Positions 45,664 to 55,499 of a stretch of DNA of 64,000 nt are shown here, piece by piece. Positions within the stretch are counted from its first letter, which is position 1. Each line of letters begins with the position of its first letter. The translations under genes were made by a program, and so were the position numbers. This DNA is from Solen grandis (Eukaryota; Mollusca; Bivalvia; Adapedonta; Solenidae). The notes beneath the pieces are model-generated. The model was not told where the DNA came from. It was given only the letters and a program-made list of their open reading frames with translations, and ran no database searches. The stretch covers positions 19,351,214 to 19,415,213 of the forward strand of contig CM037778.1 in NCBI GenBank assembly GCA_021229015.1, written 5' to 3'.

Positions 45664-46831
45664 CTTTAAAAAAAACATCAAAGCTATTAAAAAAAATACA
45701 ACCAAAGATTTATTAACAATTTGGAAAGCTTTCAAAGCCTATGCCACTCAGATAAATTTTAGGTTTAGTTAGCGATTATATAACAATTATAAAACAAACC
45801 TTTTGTGTTTTCAATTGTAAGTTTATATATATTTAAATTATCAAATTAAATATGATTAAAATCATTGATTGGGCCACATCTGTGTCAATAGTTTCCAGAT
45901 TTAGCCCAAAGTCGAACTTGGCTTTCATTTTATTGAGTATTAAACATGTTTAAGAATTATTTATTATTTTCTGAGCCTATGATGAGTTATTGATAGGACA
46001 GTGTATTTTGGCAAAGTCTAAGTGGATAAGGGGCTATAACTGTGTCAAGTATGTCTTTGTCAACTGTGTCAAATAAGGCTTTTGACCAGTGTCAAACTAG
46101 GCCTTCATTTTATTGAGAAAAACATTTGTACAAATGAATCGAAAAATTTCACACATGTGTCTTATAACTCTGCATACTGCTTTGTCACGATGTGGAAGTA
46201 TGTTCAAAATGTTGAGAGCGTTAAGTTTGGATTTAACTAAAGGAAAAAACTAGAACAAGTCTCATAACAAAGTATGTCCAAATCATGGTAAAATAAACTT
46301 TATTTAGAGTACCAAAACTTCATTTTGTTAACAGTGGTCTTGACCCAACAGCCCTTTAAAAGCTTTATCTTCACACAAGATATATTTTGTAAGCTAGAAA
46401 AATCTCATTTATGGCAAAGATTATTAAGGCAAATCCATTTGTTGACAGAGAAAGCAGAAACAAAAGTCTGCTTTTTAGTAAAAATGGCCCGTCAGTCCCC
46501 CAACAACTTTTTGAAGCTTTATCTTCATATAATATATACATGTTCCAAAATTTATAACGATATCACATACTTGATAAAAAGATGTAACTTCAGTTTTGGG
46601 GGACAATCTATTCTAAGCGGCATTGACCTACAAGACCTTTACAGCGCATCGAAGCTTTATCACTACATAAAGTATACAAGATCGAAATTTGATAACAATA
46701 ACAATAACAAAAGTTATTGAGAAAATTCCATTATGAAGACAAACAGCAAACAGTACTTAAAGTATATTTTAGTTACAGTGACTTTGGTCTTGACATATCT
46801 TACCAAACAGCTCATCAAAGCTTTATCTACA
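45664..46831. other. Intron sequence left of element B, no gene seen
   Basis: AT-rich, with diverged repeat fragments such as GTCTTGACCCAACAGCCC. It belongs to the inferred intron of the TNF-receptor-like gene. Confidence 0.4.
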
Positions 46832-46836
46832 AACGG
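46832..46836. repeat. Left 5-bp target-site duplication of element B (AACGG)
   Basis: AACGG directly precedes AGTAGTATAC. The same five bases follow the other end at 59546-59550. Five is one less than usual for this group, so one base may have mutated or the integrase may cut differently. Confidence 0.7.
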
Positions 46837-47010
46837 AGTAGTATACACGATGGTTCTGGCCCACCTTGCTATGTAAAGCAACACCTGATATTACTATAGT
46901 GTATTTTTGCCGAACTACCGCAAATGTCGGCTGCCAGGGCCCGCCCCATCCCCTCGGCGGTCCCCCAGCCTTTGTGTACCCGGTGCGATAGCACATTTTT
47001 GCGGATTTGG
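46837..47010 (+). repeat. Left inverted terminal repeat of element B
   Basis: About 175 bp match the reverse complement of 59370-59545, including CTGGCCCACCTTGCTATGTA, CCGCAAATGTCGGC and GTACCCGGTGCGATAGC. The two copies differ by many substitutions and small gaps, so the insertion is older than that of A. It shares the outermost AGTAGT with A. Confidence 0.85.
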
Positions 47011-47392
47011 ATGGTGAATTTCGGCTACCAAAATTCGTCACCCAAATTTTCACCCACTTCTACTTATTTCTTAGTTGGAGCTGCTCTCTTCTTTGTCTGA
47101 TGTGATCTCTTTTTTGTCCGGAGCCACCTCCAAGCCATGTCAAATACGGTTAACCCTTTTTACTCCTATTTTGTATTTAGTTTTTGCTGTATGTACCCCG
47201 ATCTCGCCAGAAGAAATATGCCGAATATCTTCCGCAGATAGTTGTGTCTTTTTAGGAATGTTGGTGTGCCCTATCTGGAGCATGTCTCTAATTAGCGTCT
47301 TCGTATTTTTGCCGGAGCTACCTAAATTTCGGCTACCCACCCCGTGCCCGAAAAATTTAACCGCGTAAGCAGAGTAGGTCTCAGGACCGATT
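47011..47392. other. Left interior of element B, no supported gene
   Basis: A 66-residue minus-strand frame exists here (47140-47340) but shows no recognisable motif and no counterpart in A, so I do not call it. Confidence 0.35.
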
Positions 47393-47632
47393 TTACGCCT
47401 GCAAACTCGCCTTATACGTCTTCAAGCATCCTCGTGAGTTCGTCACGTACTTGAGCTCGTCTTTAACGTCTACGAGCTCCCTCTTGAGCTCATCTTTGGC
47501 AGCTTCAAGCCTAAAGAGCCTCATAGTGAGATCTGGGAGTCGGGAGGCGTTTTTAGCCAGCCAGACCATAAGGATGAGTTCTACGACGGGCAGACCTATC
47601 TCGATCAAATCTATGACCGCTGAAGGGCACAT
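47393..47632 (-). CDS. 79-residue protein with membrane segment and coiled coil (element B only)
   Basis: MCPSAVIDLIEIGLPVVELI starts a hydrophobic segment, followed by a heptad-rich charged part (RLEAAKDELKRELVDVKDEL) and a basic end. It is one of the few undamaged frames in B. Element A has no counterpart at this place. It could be a B-specific accessory gene; I cannot assign a function. Confidence 0.45.
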   Translation of the reverse strand: MCPSAVIDLIEIGLPVVELILMVWLAKNASRLPDLTMRLFRLEAAKDELKRELVDVKDELKYVTNSRGCLKTYKASLQA

Positions 47633-47688
47633 TGTCTGTATAAAGAGGTGGGTCTGAATCTCTAATACAAACGCAGCTTAGGACTAGT

Positions 47689-48169
47689 TTACTTTTTGAC
47701 GAGTTCCACCAGTGCTTCTCTGCGGCCTCTTCGAGAATTTTTTTTCAGTTCATCCACGCTTTCGGACTGTTTTTTGACGCGGAGTGACTGTATCATGTCT
47801 TCGAATTTTTGAAGCTCCTTCAGGACTAGATTTTACTGCACCACAGAGATATCTCCGCTAGGGCCTTGCTTATAATATCCGAGATGATATTCAGCTTAGC
47901 ACGGGCTATTGTTTTGATGCAGCGGTGCTTGTCATATTTTGCAGTTAGCCAACGCTGGGCCATCTTACCAATGCACAGAGCCCCGCACACCCTAGTGACG
48001 CTGCCTCTAGTCCTACTGCAACCGGAACCGCTACGACCGTTGCTAAGAGCCCAACTCCCCCGATACCAAGCCCCGCACCGGCGGTCACCAAAGCGGTAAC
48101 AACGCCATCTACAGTGTTTGCAACGCGTTTATATCTTTTTACAAAGGCCAGCTCTTTTTTCAGCCTCAC
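47689..48169 (-). pseudogene. Membrane plus helical-tail protein, homologue of the A gene at 28000-28504
   Basis: The first part (48169 leftward) reads KRYKRVANTVDGV and a Gly/Ala/Val-rich hydrophobic region, matching the A motif KKYKRGINITDGV. A helical segment (AKLNIISDIISKALAEI) and, after stops and a shift near 47830, ELQKFEDM and GRREALVEL follow. The C-terminal blocks align with the second frame of the A gene, which supports treating the A pieces as one gene. The N-terminal 40 or so residues are missing at a deletion junction near 48170. Confidence 0.65.
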
Positions 48170-48179
48170 ACGTCAAGTC

Positions 48180-48964
48180 AGTCTGTATGGCTTGGACTCA
48201 AACGGACTTCTGGTATGATGGTCCATCCAAGCACATTGTTAGGAGGAACGTCGGAAATTGGGACTCCGCACCCATGACATTTGGTCAGGAGGTCTCAGGT
48301 GGCCGCTATTGTGGAATTTCCAAATGTGTCTGGCGACCCCCCAAGAAAGCTCACATTGAGTTCATACAGAAAGATCCTGGTGTAGAAGGTGCTTGGAGCA
48401 TGTCCATGCTCGATAATTCAAAAGGCTTCACTCAAGCTGGCATGGAGCGAATTAACGACTCGATCCGCACCTATGTGACGGCTCTGCTCGGGGCTCAGGC
48501 GCAGACCAAGTCTAGTATCGGTTTCGAGACGCAGAAGCAGTTCTTAGCAAATGTGGAGGATGCTATTAACTCTCTAGTGGACATACCCTCTTCGATAACG
48601 CCCTATGAAAATGTGCTACAATACGCCGGTTGCGAATTCAACATGGTCTTTGGAACGGGTTTAAAAGGCCCCAAAAAACATGGTCCTAAACATTAATTCC
48701 AGCATCGTAGGGTACAACAATAATATTAAGATGGCTACGGCGGACCTAAACGTCAGAGAGGTGGATGTAAACCATCAGACGCTGCGCGTGCCTCAGACTG
48801 GTAGCTTCCAAGATGGAAAAATTGCAGGGCCGCCAACTTCAGAACCTGTTAAGCCGACACCCACCACTAAAGTGTCATCGAAGGCACATGAAGATGAAAA
48901 GAGAGCTCTGGTCTTAGGAGGGGTCACCGTAGGGTTATTAGCCATCTGGCTAGCGCTTCGTTAG
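48180..48964 (+). pseudogene. Virion-module protein with C-terminal anchor, 5'-truncated (homologue of 29603-30931)
   Basis: The frame reads HIEFIQKDPGVEGAW, DNSKGFTQAGMERINDSI and TQKQFLANVEDAINSL, nearly the same as in A. It shifts in an A6 run near 48675, then resumes to a tail anchor (ALVLGGVTVGLLAIWLAL). About 165 N-terminal residues present in A are absent. The junction at 48170-48185 joins this truncated gene to the truncated minus-strand gene, so one deletion explains both. Confidence 0.75.
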
Positions 48965-50050
48965 TATCCAGTCGCGAGCCGCTACCTCCGACAGCTAAGA
49001 ACAGAGCCAAAGTATTTTCAGCCAACCGATTGTTTACCAGCTGCCTATAATGCCGGGTATAATGCTTTTTTACCCATTCTCCCGCTCCCTTTGGTTTGGC
49101 TTTGGTTGTGGTGCTGCTCCACTCCTCCTCCAGTGACCGCTTCAATGATGAAGCCAATTGCCATTCCTTTTGCTGTAATAATTGAAACCAGGGTGATCCC
49201 CTGTTCTCTGAATAGAGTCTTAATCCTCTCAGCAAGAGAGGTGTCCTCGTTCAAAATTCTACGAAAGGTTTCCCGAATTCGGCTGATCTGTGACTTGAGG
49301 GCCTCCCTATTCGTTGAAGCCGCTTCTATGCGTGCAGACCGCTCGAGCTCGAAATCTCAGAGCCTTCCACGAATTCTTCGATTCATTTCATCATCCTAGG
49401 CAGCCCAAAGGCCCCCAACTTCTTTTTTTTTAGAGTTATTTATTTATCAAGTTCGGAGAGCTTTGCTAGGTTGTTCACAAGCTTGCTGCGCTGGGTCTGC
49501 ATTGCTTTATCTAGGCGTCTAAGCTCACAGTATCGATACATCAGGTCAGACCTATCTAAGTCCGTCGTATCCAAAGGAGGATCGTGGATGGTCTTTAGCA
49601 GGGTCTCCTTCGCTTGCAACGTAATGGAGCCTACATTTGAAAGCTCCTCAAGCGGAATCATCTCAAGTGACGTTGAAGCTTGCGCAAGCTCTCTATCTGC
49701 TTGTCTTATACTCGACACTGCCACAGGGAGGGGCGGGGGACAAAATTTTCCGCCCCTAGTCTTGGAAACCTAATTGATCTCTGATAATATCCGTCCCGCC
49801 CCTCCGGCTGGCAATAGAGCTTAATGCCAAGGGTTTCAAAGTTCGACTATTAAACAAGTTTAAATCCGGGTGGCTAATTAGTCTAGCTTTTCCCCTTGAA
49901 TCCACCGCATTCGCCCAAAGCATTATAGCAGTCATTAACGGTGTTTTTCAACAGTTAATTGTAGGGGGTTTGAATGAAACTGGTTTCGGCGGTGTCATCG
50001 GCGACTTCCTGGTCCTCCTCAAGATCAAAGAGTGGTATATCTTCATCCAT
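48960..50050 (-). pseudogene. Coiled-coil/membrane protein, homologue of the A gene at 30921-32127
   Basis: It starts at an ATG at 50050 (MDEDIPLFDLEED, TAETSFIQ), continues as a coiled coil at 49440-49724, and, after several stops, keeps the hallmark NEDTSLAERIKTLFREQGIT with a membrane segment (49045-49254). The A hallmark EDTTLAERIKTLFREQGIT is almost identical. Between 49725 and 49990 the frame is lost. The start is 33 bp from the divergent capsid gene, as in A. Confidence 0.72.
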
Positions 50051-50082
50051 TTTAAACTGTTATATTATCGCATATCCTCCAA

Positions 50083-51363
50083 TATGTCGCAATACGGAAG
50101 AAAACTCAATCAGCACAGGCGCCTAAAGGAGCCCCTGGGTGTTGAAGGCATCCGTCAGACGGTTGTTATCACCAACAACCCATCAACTATCGACCAAAAT
50201 CAGCAGCTCTTAGTGAGGTTTCCAAATCTAGGAGCCAACGATGTCATCATGCCCGGAACAGCCTGTCTGGCCTTTCAAATTGCGCTGGACTCGACCGACA
50301 CTAACCGAACCGTGGTCAACAACCTGGGCCGGACGATCATAAAAAAAAACACGATTAAGATTTCTGGAAACGAGGTCATGAGCATTGACGACAGCGACAT
50401 CTACCGTTGCTATGTCGACCTCTGTAAAACTGAAGAAGAACTAATGCCCAATACCAGGGGATTGATACCTCGGGAGACAGGAATGTCACATGTATAAGGC
50501 TTGATGCCAGAAATAAGGACGAGGACGTTGCTAAGAACGCTGCGATTGCCAAGGTCTATGGCAGCCGATTTTATATCCCTCTCGACTTTGAGCTCCTGGA
50601 GAGTCATATGCCGTTCCTTCAGTACACTTTCGGTGATAGGCTAGAATACGAACTAACCTTTAATGACTATAACCGGGTTATCAAGGCGATCGGAGACGCT
50701 AACGCCAGTTTCACTGTGAAAGAAATTGCTCTTGAGTTCGAGATGGTCACTAACCCACAGCTTGCTACAATTATCCGTAACCAGTACGGAAGAAGGTCAA
50801 GCAACTTGTTTGACAGAGTGCTTAGGCACAGAAAAAACATAAAGAATAAGTCCGACGCACTATAGAGCATAAACCTTAACGTGCCTGCCAGGACGATGAA
50901 GGGAATCTTGCTGCTCTTCGAAGAACCCACAGCAGCCTTTGCTAGACATACCGAGGTCTTCTATAACCCTAAGATTACCAAGGTCACCATTGAAGGCATT
51001 CCTAACCAGCTCTTCGCCCAAGGTATGCGTCCCTACCAGATGTGGGGCGAGGTCACTAAAATTATTGCAGGAGGAACTTAACGTCACCCGGAGGTTGCCA
51101 TGGTTGCTATGGATTTAGGGATCCATGCGTGTGATCTCGGAAAGTGCCTCACCCAAGCGTACGCCCTATGGCTTGACCTCAGGACAAATGACGACGACGG
51201 CCTGCACGGCAACGGGAGGAGAGTGGAAAACTCCAGCGAAGACATTACTATCCAATTATCGAAGGAGGTGGAAGCGGATGGAGCACTGAACGTTTACGTT
51301 TTTGTAGTGATGGACACCCAGCTCAACATAGAAAATGGCAGGTTTGTCTCGGCTATGTACTGA
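50083..51363 (+). pseudogene. Putative major capsid protein, broken (homologue of 32162-33460)
   Basis: It starts with a clear ATG (MSQYGRKLNQ) and runs QTVVITNNPSTIDQNQQLLV, as in A. A frameshift near 50480 follows, then DRLEYELTFNDYNRV, a TAG at about 50863, NVPARTMKGILLLFEEP, another break near 51080, and YALWLDLRTNDDDGLHGNGR to a stop at 51361. Despite the breaks most of the length is recognisable. It shows where the capsid gene of this group starts, and thus that the A copy lacks its start codon as read. Confidence 0.75.
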
Positions 51364-51364
51364 G

Positions 51365-51922
51365 GCCCACTCAGCAATAATATGTGGAAAAACAAAATTC
51401 GCTTTAGACCTCCTAGAGAGCCTGTACCGGAGCACTTTTGACCACATTGTGCTACTCTGCCCCATCGTTAAGTACAAAGAGACATATAAAAGTCGACGGT
51501 GGATTTAGTCTGACGATGAAGTTTATCTCGCAGACCCCGGTGAAAGGCTTCATGAGTATTTAAGAGCCCTTTATCAAATATTTCAAGGACAACCGACTTT
51601 ATACATTACTGACGACATGGCCGCCAGCAAGCAGCTTACCAAGAAAAAGACATGCTCTCCGAATTGACGTTTTCCGGCCGACATGCCAAGCAATCTGTAT
51701 GGGTACTTTCTCAGCGGTATAATGCTGTACTCAAAGACCTACGAGAGCAAACTGTACTGTAAAGACAGGGATAGTTTTAACAAGTGCTTACGTGAAAATG
51801 ACATCATACCTCTGGCTGAGCGCAATACTGTGTGCGAATGACTTGCCAAAACTAAGCATGCTAAGCTTTTGTTAAATACTTCTCAGCCAAGTAGTTACCA
51901 TAAAGTTGATGGCAGTACATAG
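51365..51922 (+). pseudogene. Packaging ATPase, broken (homologue of 33427-34086)
   Basis: The P-loop region is reduced to IICGKT: relative to A four codons of the Walker A loop are missing in frame, so nucleotide binding is lost. Walker B survives as LYITDD. The sensor region reads VLSQRYNAVLKDLREQT. Stops at about 51507 and after 51760 break the rest. The order after the capsid gene is as in A. Confidence 0.8.
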
Positions 51923-52469
51923 AGCCGGCGGTGCCGTGTTAACAGCTCTATTATGTTGCCTAATTTTGTATTGGTTTCTGGCAGTGTTTTTGACACTTCA
52001 TGTCGCAATTAGAGTTGGGAAGTACGTGACTATAGCCATGGAATGCGACGAGTAACTCGATGAGCTTCTTGCCGAAAACATTCAAGCGATGCCCAATGAA
52101 AAGTAGGGTGACACTTCGCCAACTAGTCTTAAGAGGCAAAGATTGTTGGCCCTCGCCATGGGAGGTCAGTCAAAAAAGTACATGGGAAAAGAATTTTCTG
52201 TGGATCAAATCAAACGCCTTCCAGACGAAGAGATTGACAAACTCTACTCTCGATATGAAGCCCGGCTAGAAGCGAGTATGACCAAGACCCTCGGCTCCGC
52301 AGCACTCCAGATTTACGCAATGGTGGTAAGCCACTTCCTACCTATCCCACGACAAGATCTACTTATTGCTGACTTGGAGTCGGACCCTTTGGTCGGCCAC
52401 GCGCTAAACACCACTACCAGTGACATATACAATCGCTTTGGCTCGTACTTAGATCTTTATGCACTTTAA
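51909..52469 (+). pseudogene. Small membrane protein, homologue of the A gene at 34163-34756
   Basis: One frame from an ATG at 51909 with a hydrophobic N-terminus (LTALLCCLILYWFLAVFL). In-frame stops TAA (52053) and TAG (52104) lie in the acidic linker, then the conserved core follows: YMGKEFS, IDKLYSRYEARLEASMTKTL and DPLVGHALNTTTSDIYNRFG. The C-terminus is shorter than in A. Confidence 0.65.
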
Positions 52470-52574
52470 AACATTGCCAATCACCTAGTAAACCTTGCAT
52501 AGCACCTACTGAACATTGCCAAGCACCTACTGAACATTGTCAAGCACCTACTGAACATTGCAAAGCACCTAGTA
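52470..52574. repeat. Five 21-bp direct repeats in element B
   Basis: Five exact-length copies of a unit like AACATTGCCAAGCACCTACTG between two small genes. Copies differ at a few positions. Element A has five 11-bp repeats of unrelated sequence one gene earlier. The similar layout with unrelated sequence is notable. Confidence 0.85.
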
Positions 52575-52598
52575 AGCAATAAGTTACAGTAAGTGAAG

Positions 52599-52957
52599 AT
52601 GTCAACAGTTGAGGAGTTGACAAATCTACCCCCCAAGAAGGACCCTAGGCGTGTTGCGGCTGGTAAGGCTGTGGCTGAGGCTAGAAAAAAGAAACAGCAA
52701 GCTTTCAAAGACGAGTTGCAGCGTCTAAAGGCGGCGGAGGCCCGGCAGATGAACACTCGGGAGGAACCGCCCACTTAAGAGGAACCGCCCACTTGGGAGG
52801 AACCGCTTACTGTAAACCCTCTAACAATACAAACAGCATTTGCCTGATAGGCGTGGCAGCTGGTGTAGTAGCTGCTGCAATATTTTGGAAAACTCAACAT
52901 GTCGCTGAATTGAACAAGCCCGTATATTATAAACCTGATCCTCATTATATGGAATAA
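52599..52957 (+). pseudogene. Small basic membrane protein, homologue of the A gene at 34749-35138
   Basis: The ATG at 52599 opens a basic region (DPRRVAAGKAVAEARKKKQQ), with a stop at 52776. A short tandem GGAACCGCCCAC duplication follows. In another frame there is a hydrophobic segment (CLIGVAAGVVAAAIFW) and a tail, ending at TAA 52955. The order and spacing match A. Confidence 0.6.
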
Positions 52958-52959
52958 AA

Positions 52960-53190
52960 TTGTCTGCTGACGGAAAGGAATTAGTAAAAGCTATCTATCA
53001 TGGTGCCGTAGTAGCTGGACTTTCAATAGGATACGCCAGATTAGGTAAGGCTGCACTTGCTGGTGTTGACCCTAAGCTAGATTTCACCACACGTGACGTT
53101 GGCATGGCCGTAGTCGATGTAACAGCCGCACTGGCAACCAAAGATCTTCTAGTCAAGCAGGGAATAATCCCTGATATCATATTAAAGTAG
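52960..53190 (+). CDS. 76-residue conserved element protein (B copy, TTG start)
   Basis: It aligns end to end with the A gene at 35163-35393 (ATKDLLVKQGIIPDII at the C-terminus). The frame is undamaged, but the start codon is TTG where A has ATG, so expression is doubtful. This and the next gene are the best-kept parts of B. Confidence 0.6.
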   Translation: MSADGKELVKAIYHGAVVAGLSIGYARLGKAALAGVDPKLDFTTRDVGMAVVDVTAALATKDLLVKQGIIPDIILK

Positions 53191-53216
53191 AGCTGACTCA
53201 TTGACATTACACGAAG

Positions 53217-54002
53217 ATGGCTAGTATTGCACTGATGTTGGGTGGAGCTATAGCTATCGCAGTGGCGTTCACTGGGAGTAACTTTTTATTCAGCAGTCTT
53301 CAGGACTCCAAAGTTGACGAAGAAAGGCGTCGCCACGACCTACAGGCAGCACAAGCGGAATGGGCTGAAAGGCGAACTCAACGAATTGATTTCATCCAAG
53401 ACGAGCTTAGGCGGCAAGGCCACGCCGTCCAAACCTTTAATGATGTAGATGAGGCTATGCGAGAGTATTCTTTAGTCATGAATAAGCAGTTATATCCAGT
53501 TGACCCCGAGCCACAGCTGTCTGACTTATATACGCCATCTTCAGAACAACAAGGTAGAGAAATTGGATTTATAGAATTAGCTCTGAGAGCAGCTGGTCTT
53601 GTCGGCTATTGGGTCGAAAAAATGATTAAAAAAATCTGTATAATCATGGGTATCCCCAAAGAGTTATACCTTGCAATGCTTGAGGTTGGGTACTGCGCCC
53701 GCCGCCATAAAATCCCAAGTCCTATGGCCCGCACAGTGATTGATGTCGCACAAAAATCTTTCGATCTCTGGCGGCGGGATGAACGGGCAGTTGTAATATT
53801 TGCTCGCCTTGTACTGTCAGGGCCAACCAACCTCAGGGAGACCACCGGGCAGCTTCCGGGGCCAGTTGCCAAAGCCTGTTTGAGACTGATAGGTCTGTTG
53901 GAATATACCGCGGGTAATGGCTTCCCTTGCGAGCATTTACTACAGCCCTCGCGGCTATTGGAAGGGGCTGGCGGCAATTCAAAAACTGGCAGCCGCGGCT
54001 AG
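53217..54002 (+). CDS. Two element genes fused in frame in B
   Basis: Residues 1-130 match the A protein at 35425-35841 (MASIALMLGGAIAIAVAFTG, WAERRTQRIDFIQDELRRQG, LSDLYTPSSEQQGREIGF). The A stop is absent here. The frame continues through an internal ATG at 53622 into 126 further residues (MIKKICIIMGIPKELYLAML, RTVIDVAQKSFDLW, LPGPVAKACLRLIGLLEY) with no counterpart in A. The second part probably was a separate gene overlapping the start of the integrase at 53917. Its function is unknown; the sequence is helical. Confidence 0.55.
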   Translation: MASIALMLGGAIAIAVAFTGSNFLFSSLQDSKVDEERRRHDLQAAQAEWAERRTQRIDFIQDELRRQGHAVQTFNDVDEAMREYSLVMNKQLYPVDPEPQLSDLYTPSSEQQGREIGFIELALRAAGLVGYWVEKMIKKICIIMGIPKELYLAMLEVGYCARRHKIPSPMARTVIDVAQKSFDLWRRDERAVVIFARLVLSGPTNLRETTGQLPGPVAKACLRLIGLLEYTAGNGFPCEHLLQPSRLLEGAGGNSKTGSRG

Positions 54003-54430
54003 GGTTTCTGAGGCAAAAGCCAGGGACTTCCTGAAAAATAGGCCATCTGGCAAATCTAAACCGGTGCAGAAAAAAACCCTCCTCAGTTGTTCCCGGCTGT
54101 GCGGTTGGTCTCAAGGAGCAAAAGCTTCTTTTCAGGTTGGGTTTTCGATATCTTTACCAGCCTGGTGAGCTCGAGGGTGGTCGACGCCGAGCCACTGACC
54201 CCGTGTGGTCTCTGGATGTTTACCAGATAGAACGTTCTGTGACGAAGCCAGACGAGCCTGTGCTGTACTACTTGCAGGATGGACCAGGGCGAGGCTTTGT
54301 GCGTGAGGAACTCCTAGTGGTGACCCCAGACACCCAATTGCCCCCAGATGGTGTTTCCTCCCTATTTTTAGCAATCCAGCAGTTGGAGTCAAATGGGGAT
54401 AATGAAATCTTATTAAGATGCTGCCCGTAG
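53917..54430 (+). pseudogene. Integrase of a second type, catalytic core deleted
   Basis: The N-terminal frame (53917 to about 54060) reads SPRGYWKGLAAIQKLAAAAR and VSEAKARDFL, a start I associate with another class of Polinton integrase. The C-terminal frame (54137 onward) reads RYLYQPGELEGGRRRATDP, VWSLDVYQIERSVTKPDEP and RGFVREELLVV, the SH3-like end of the same class. Only about 75 bp lie between them, so the whole DDE core is missing. The gene is convergent with the polymerase, and their tails overlap. It is unlike the zinc-ribbon integrase of A. Confidence 0.75.
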
Positions 54431-54782
54431 ATTTGGTGCTTCTCTGATCGCAGGACGTCCATGCCGTGGTGAAATGTCTTTCTTCCGAAGATGGCCTCTT
54501 TGTACTGCTCTTGTAGGATTTGCTTTTTCACGACATTCTTTTTTACGCCTTCGGCCTTCTTGATATTTTTTTCCATTGTCTTCTAGTATGGAGTACATCT
54601 TAGGGCACAGACCAACATTTTCGGCTATAGACCGCCCTGCACATTCGTCTTTCATTTTACCTAGCACTTTCTTATTCACAGTGCTGTGTAGGGGTTGTTC
54701 TCTGGAAAGTCGAACATGTCATAAAGATCAGCATTATCAGCCATGTCCTTGGAGACATCCTCTGTCTGGATTTCTAACAATA

Positions 54783-55499
54783 TACAATATACTGAGGTTT
54801 GCATTTGGTATTCGGTGGAAAAACACAACATTTGACATCGAATTCATGTATTGATTCGGACAATTTCAAGAAAAATATTATTTAGCAATGAGCTTTCTTT
54901 ATGTCTCTGTCTAACATAAATCCAGAAACCCCCGATAAATTTATTTCAACCTTGCGCCCTCGTCGAGTATCATAAAACGCAAAGTATATACTTAGAGTTA
55001 CGAATTATTGATGGTACGCATTGCATCCGGAAGTATTAATTTACCTTATTCCCAAATTTCCTTTTACCAAAATCCGAAGCATTCGGCATTTGGAGGGATG
55101 TTTTGTTATGCATAGTAACTTTAGAAACGGGAACCAGGAACTATATTAAGAATTTAGTTGCACATGGTGCAGTCATGCGTGGTCAAAACAAATTGGTTTC
55201 AGGTGAGCACTTATGATCTGGATAATTGTTTGTTTGTTCGGATGTGTTAAAGATGAATATGTACACATGCTCGAGCGTACACGATAATTAGCAACGGAAT
55301 CAAACACGGTCGCTCAATAAAGTTTATTTTGTGCATAATCTTACGTGCTTGGACTTGGTTTATGTGGTCGCTGGTCGCATAATAAAAAAGTCGCTTAATG
55401 GGATAAATTGATATAGTAAAAACGTTCGGGCGGGATTTATAAGGGTCGTTTAATAAAAAAGTCGTTTAATACAGGTGGTCGCATGTACGATGTTGACTG
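54783..55499. mobile_element. 717-bp TA-flanked insertion inside the polymerase of element B
   Basis: It interrupts the polymerase frame directly after the YTDTDS motif, and polymerase sequence resumes on the other side (54782 leftward). TA occurs on both sides (54781-54782 and 55500-55501). The right end read inward is CAGTCAACATCGTACATGCG followed by repeated GTCGTTTAAT-type blocks, like pogo/Tigger or Tc1 ends. The left end is not a clear match, so it may be truncated. There is no coding frame. It must be younger than element B. Confidence 0.65.

Noticed and set aside
45426..45716. Plus-strand frame with a Thr-rich stretch
   Set aside because: It is the antisense of the Val-rich membrane exon, which has splice sites and phase agreement on the minus strand.
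46823..47053. Minus-strand frame over the left end of element B
   Set aside because: It lies in the terminal repeat and crosses the element boundary.
47140..47340. 66-residue gene in the left part of element B
   Set aside because: No motif, no counterpart in element A, and a stop-free frame of this length is common by chance.
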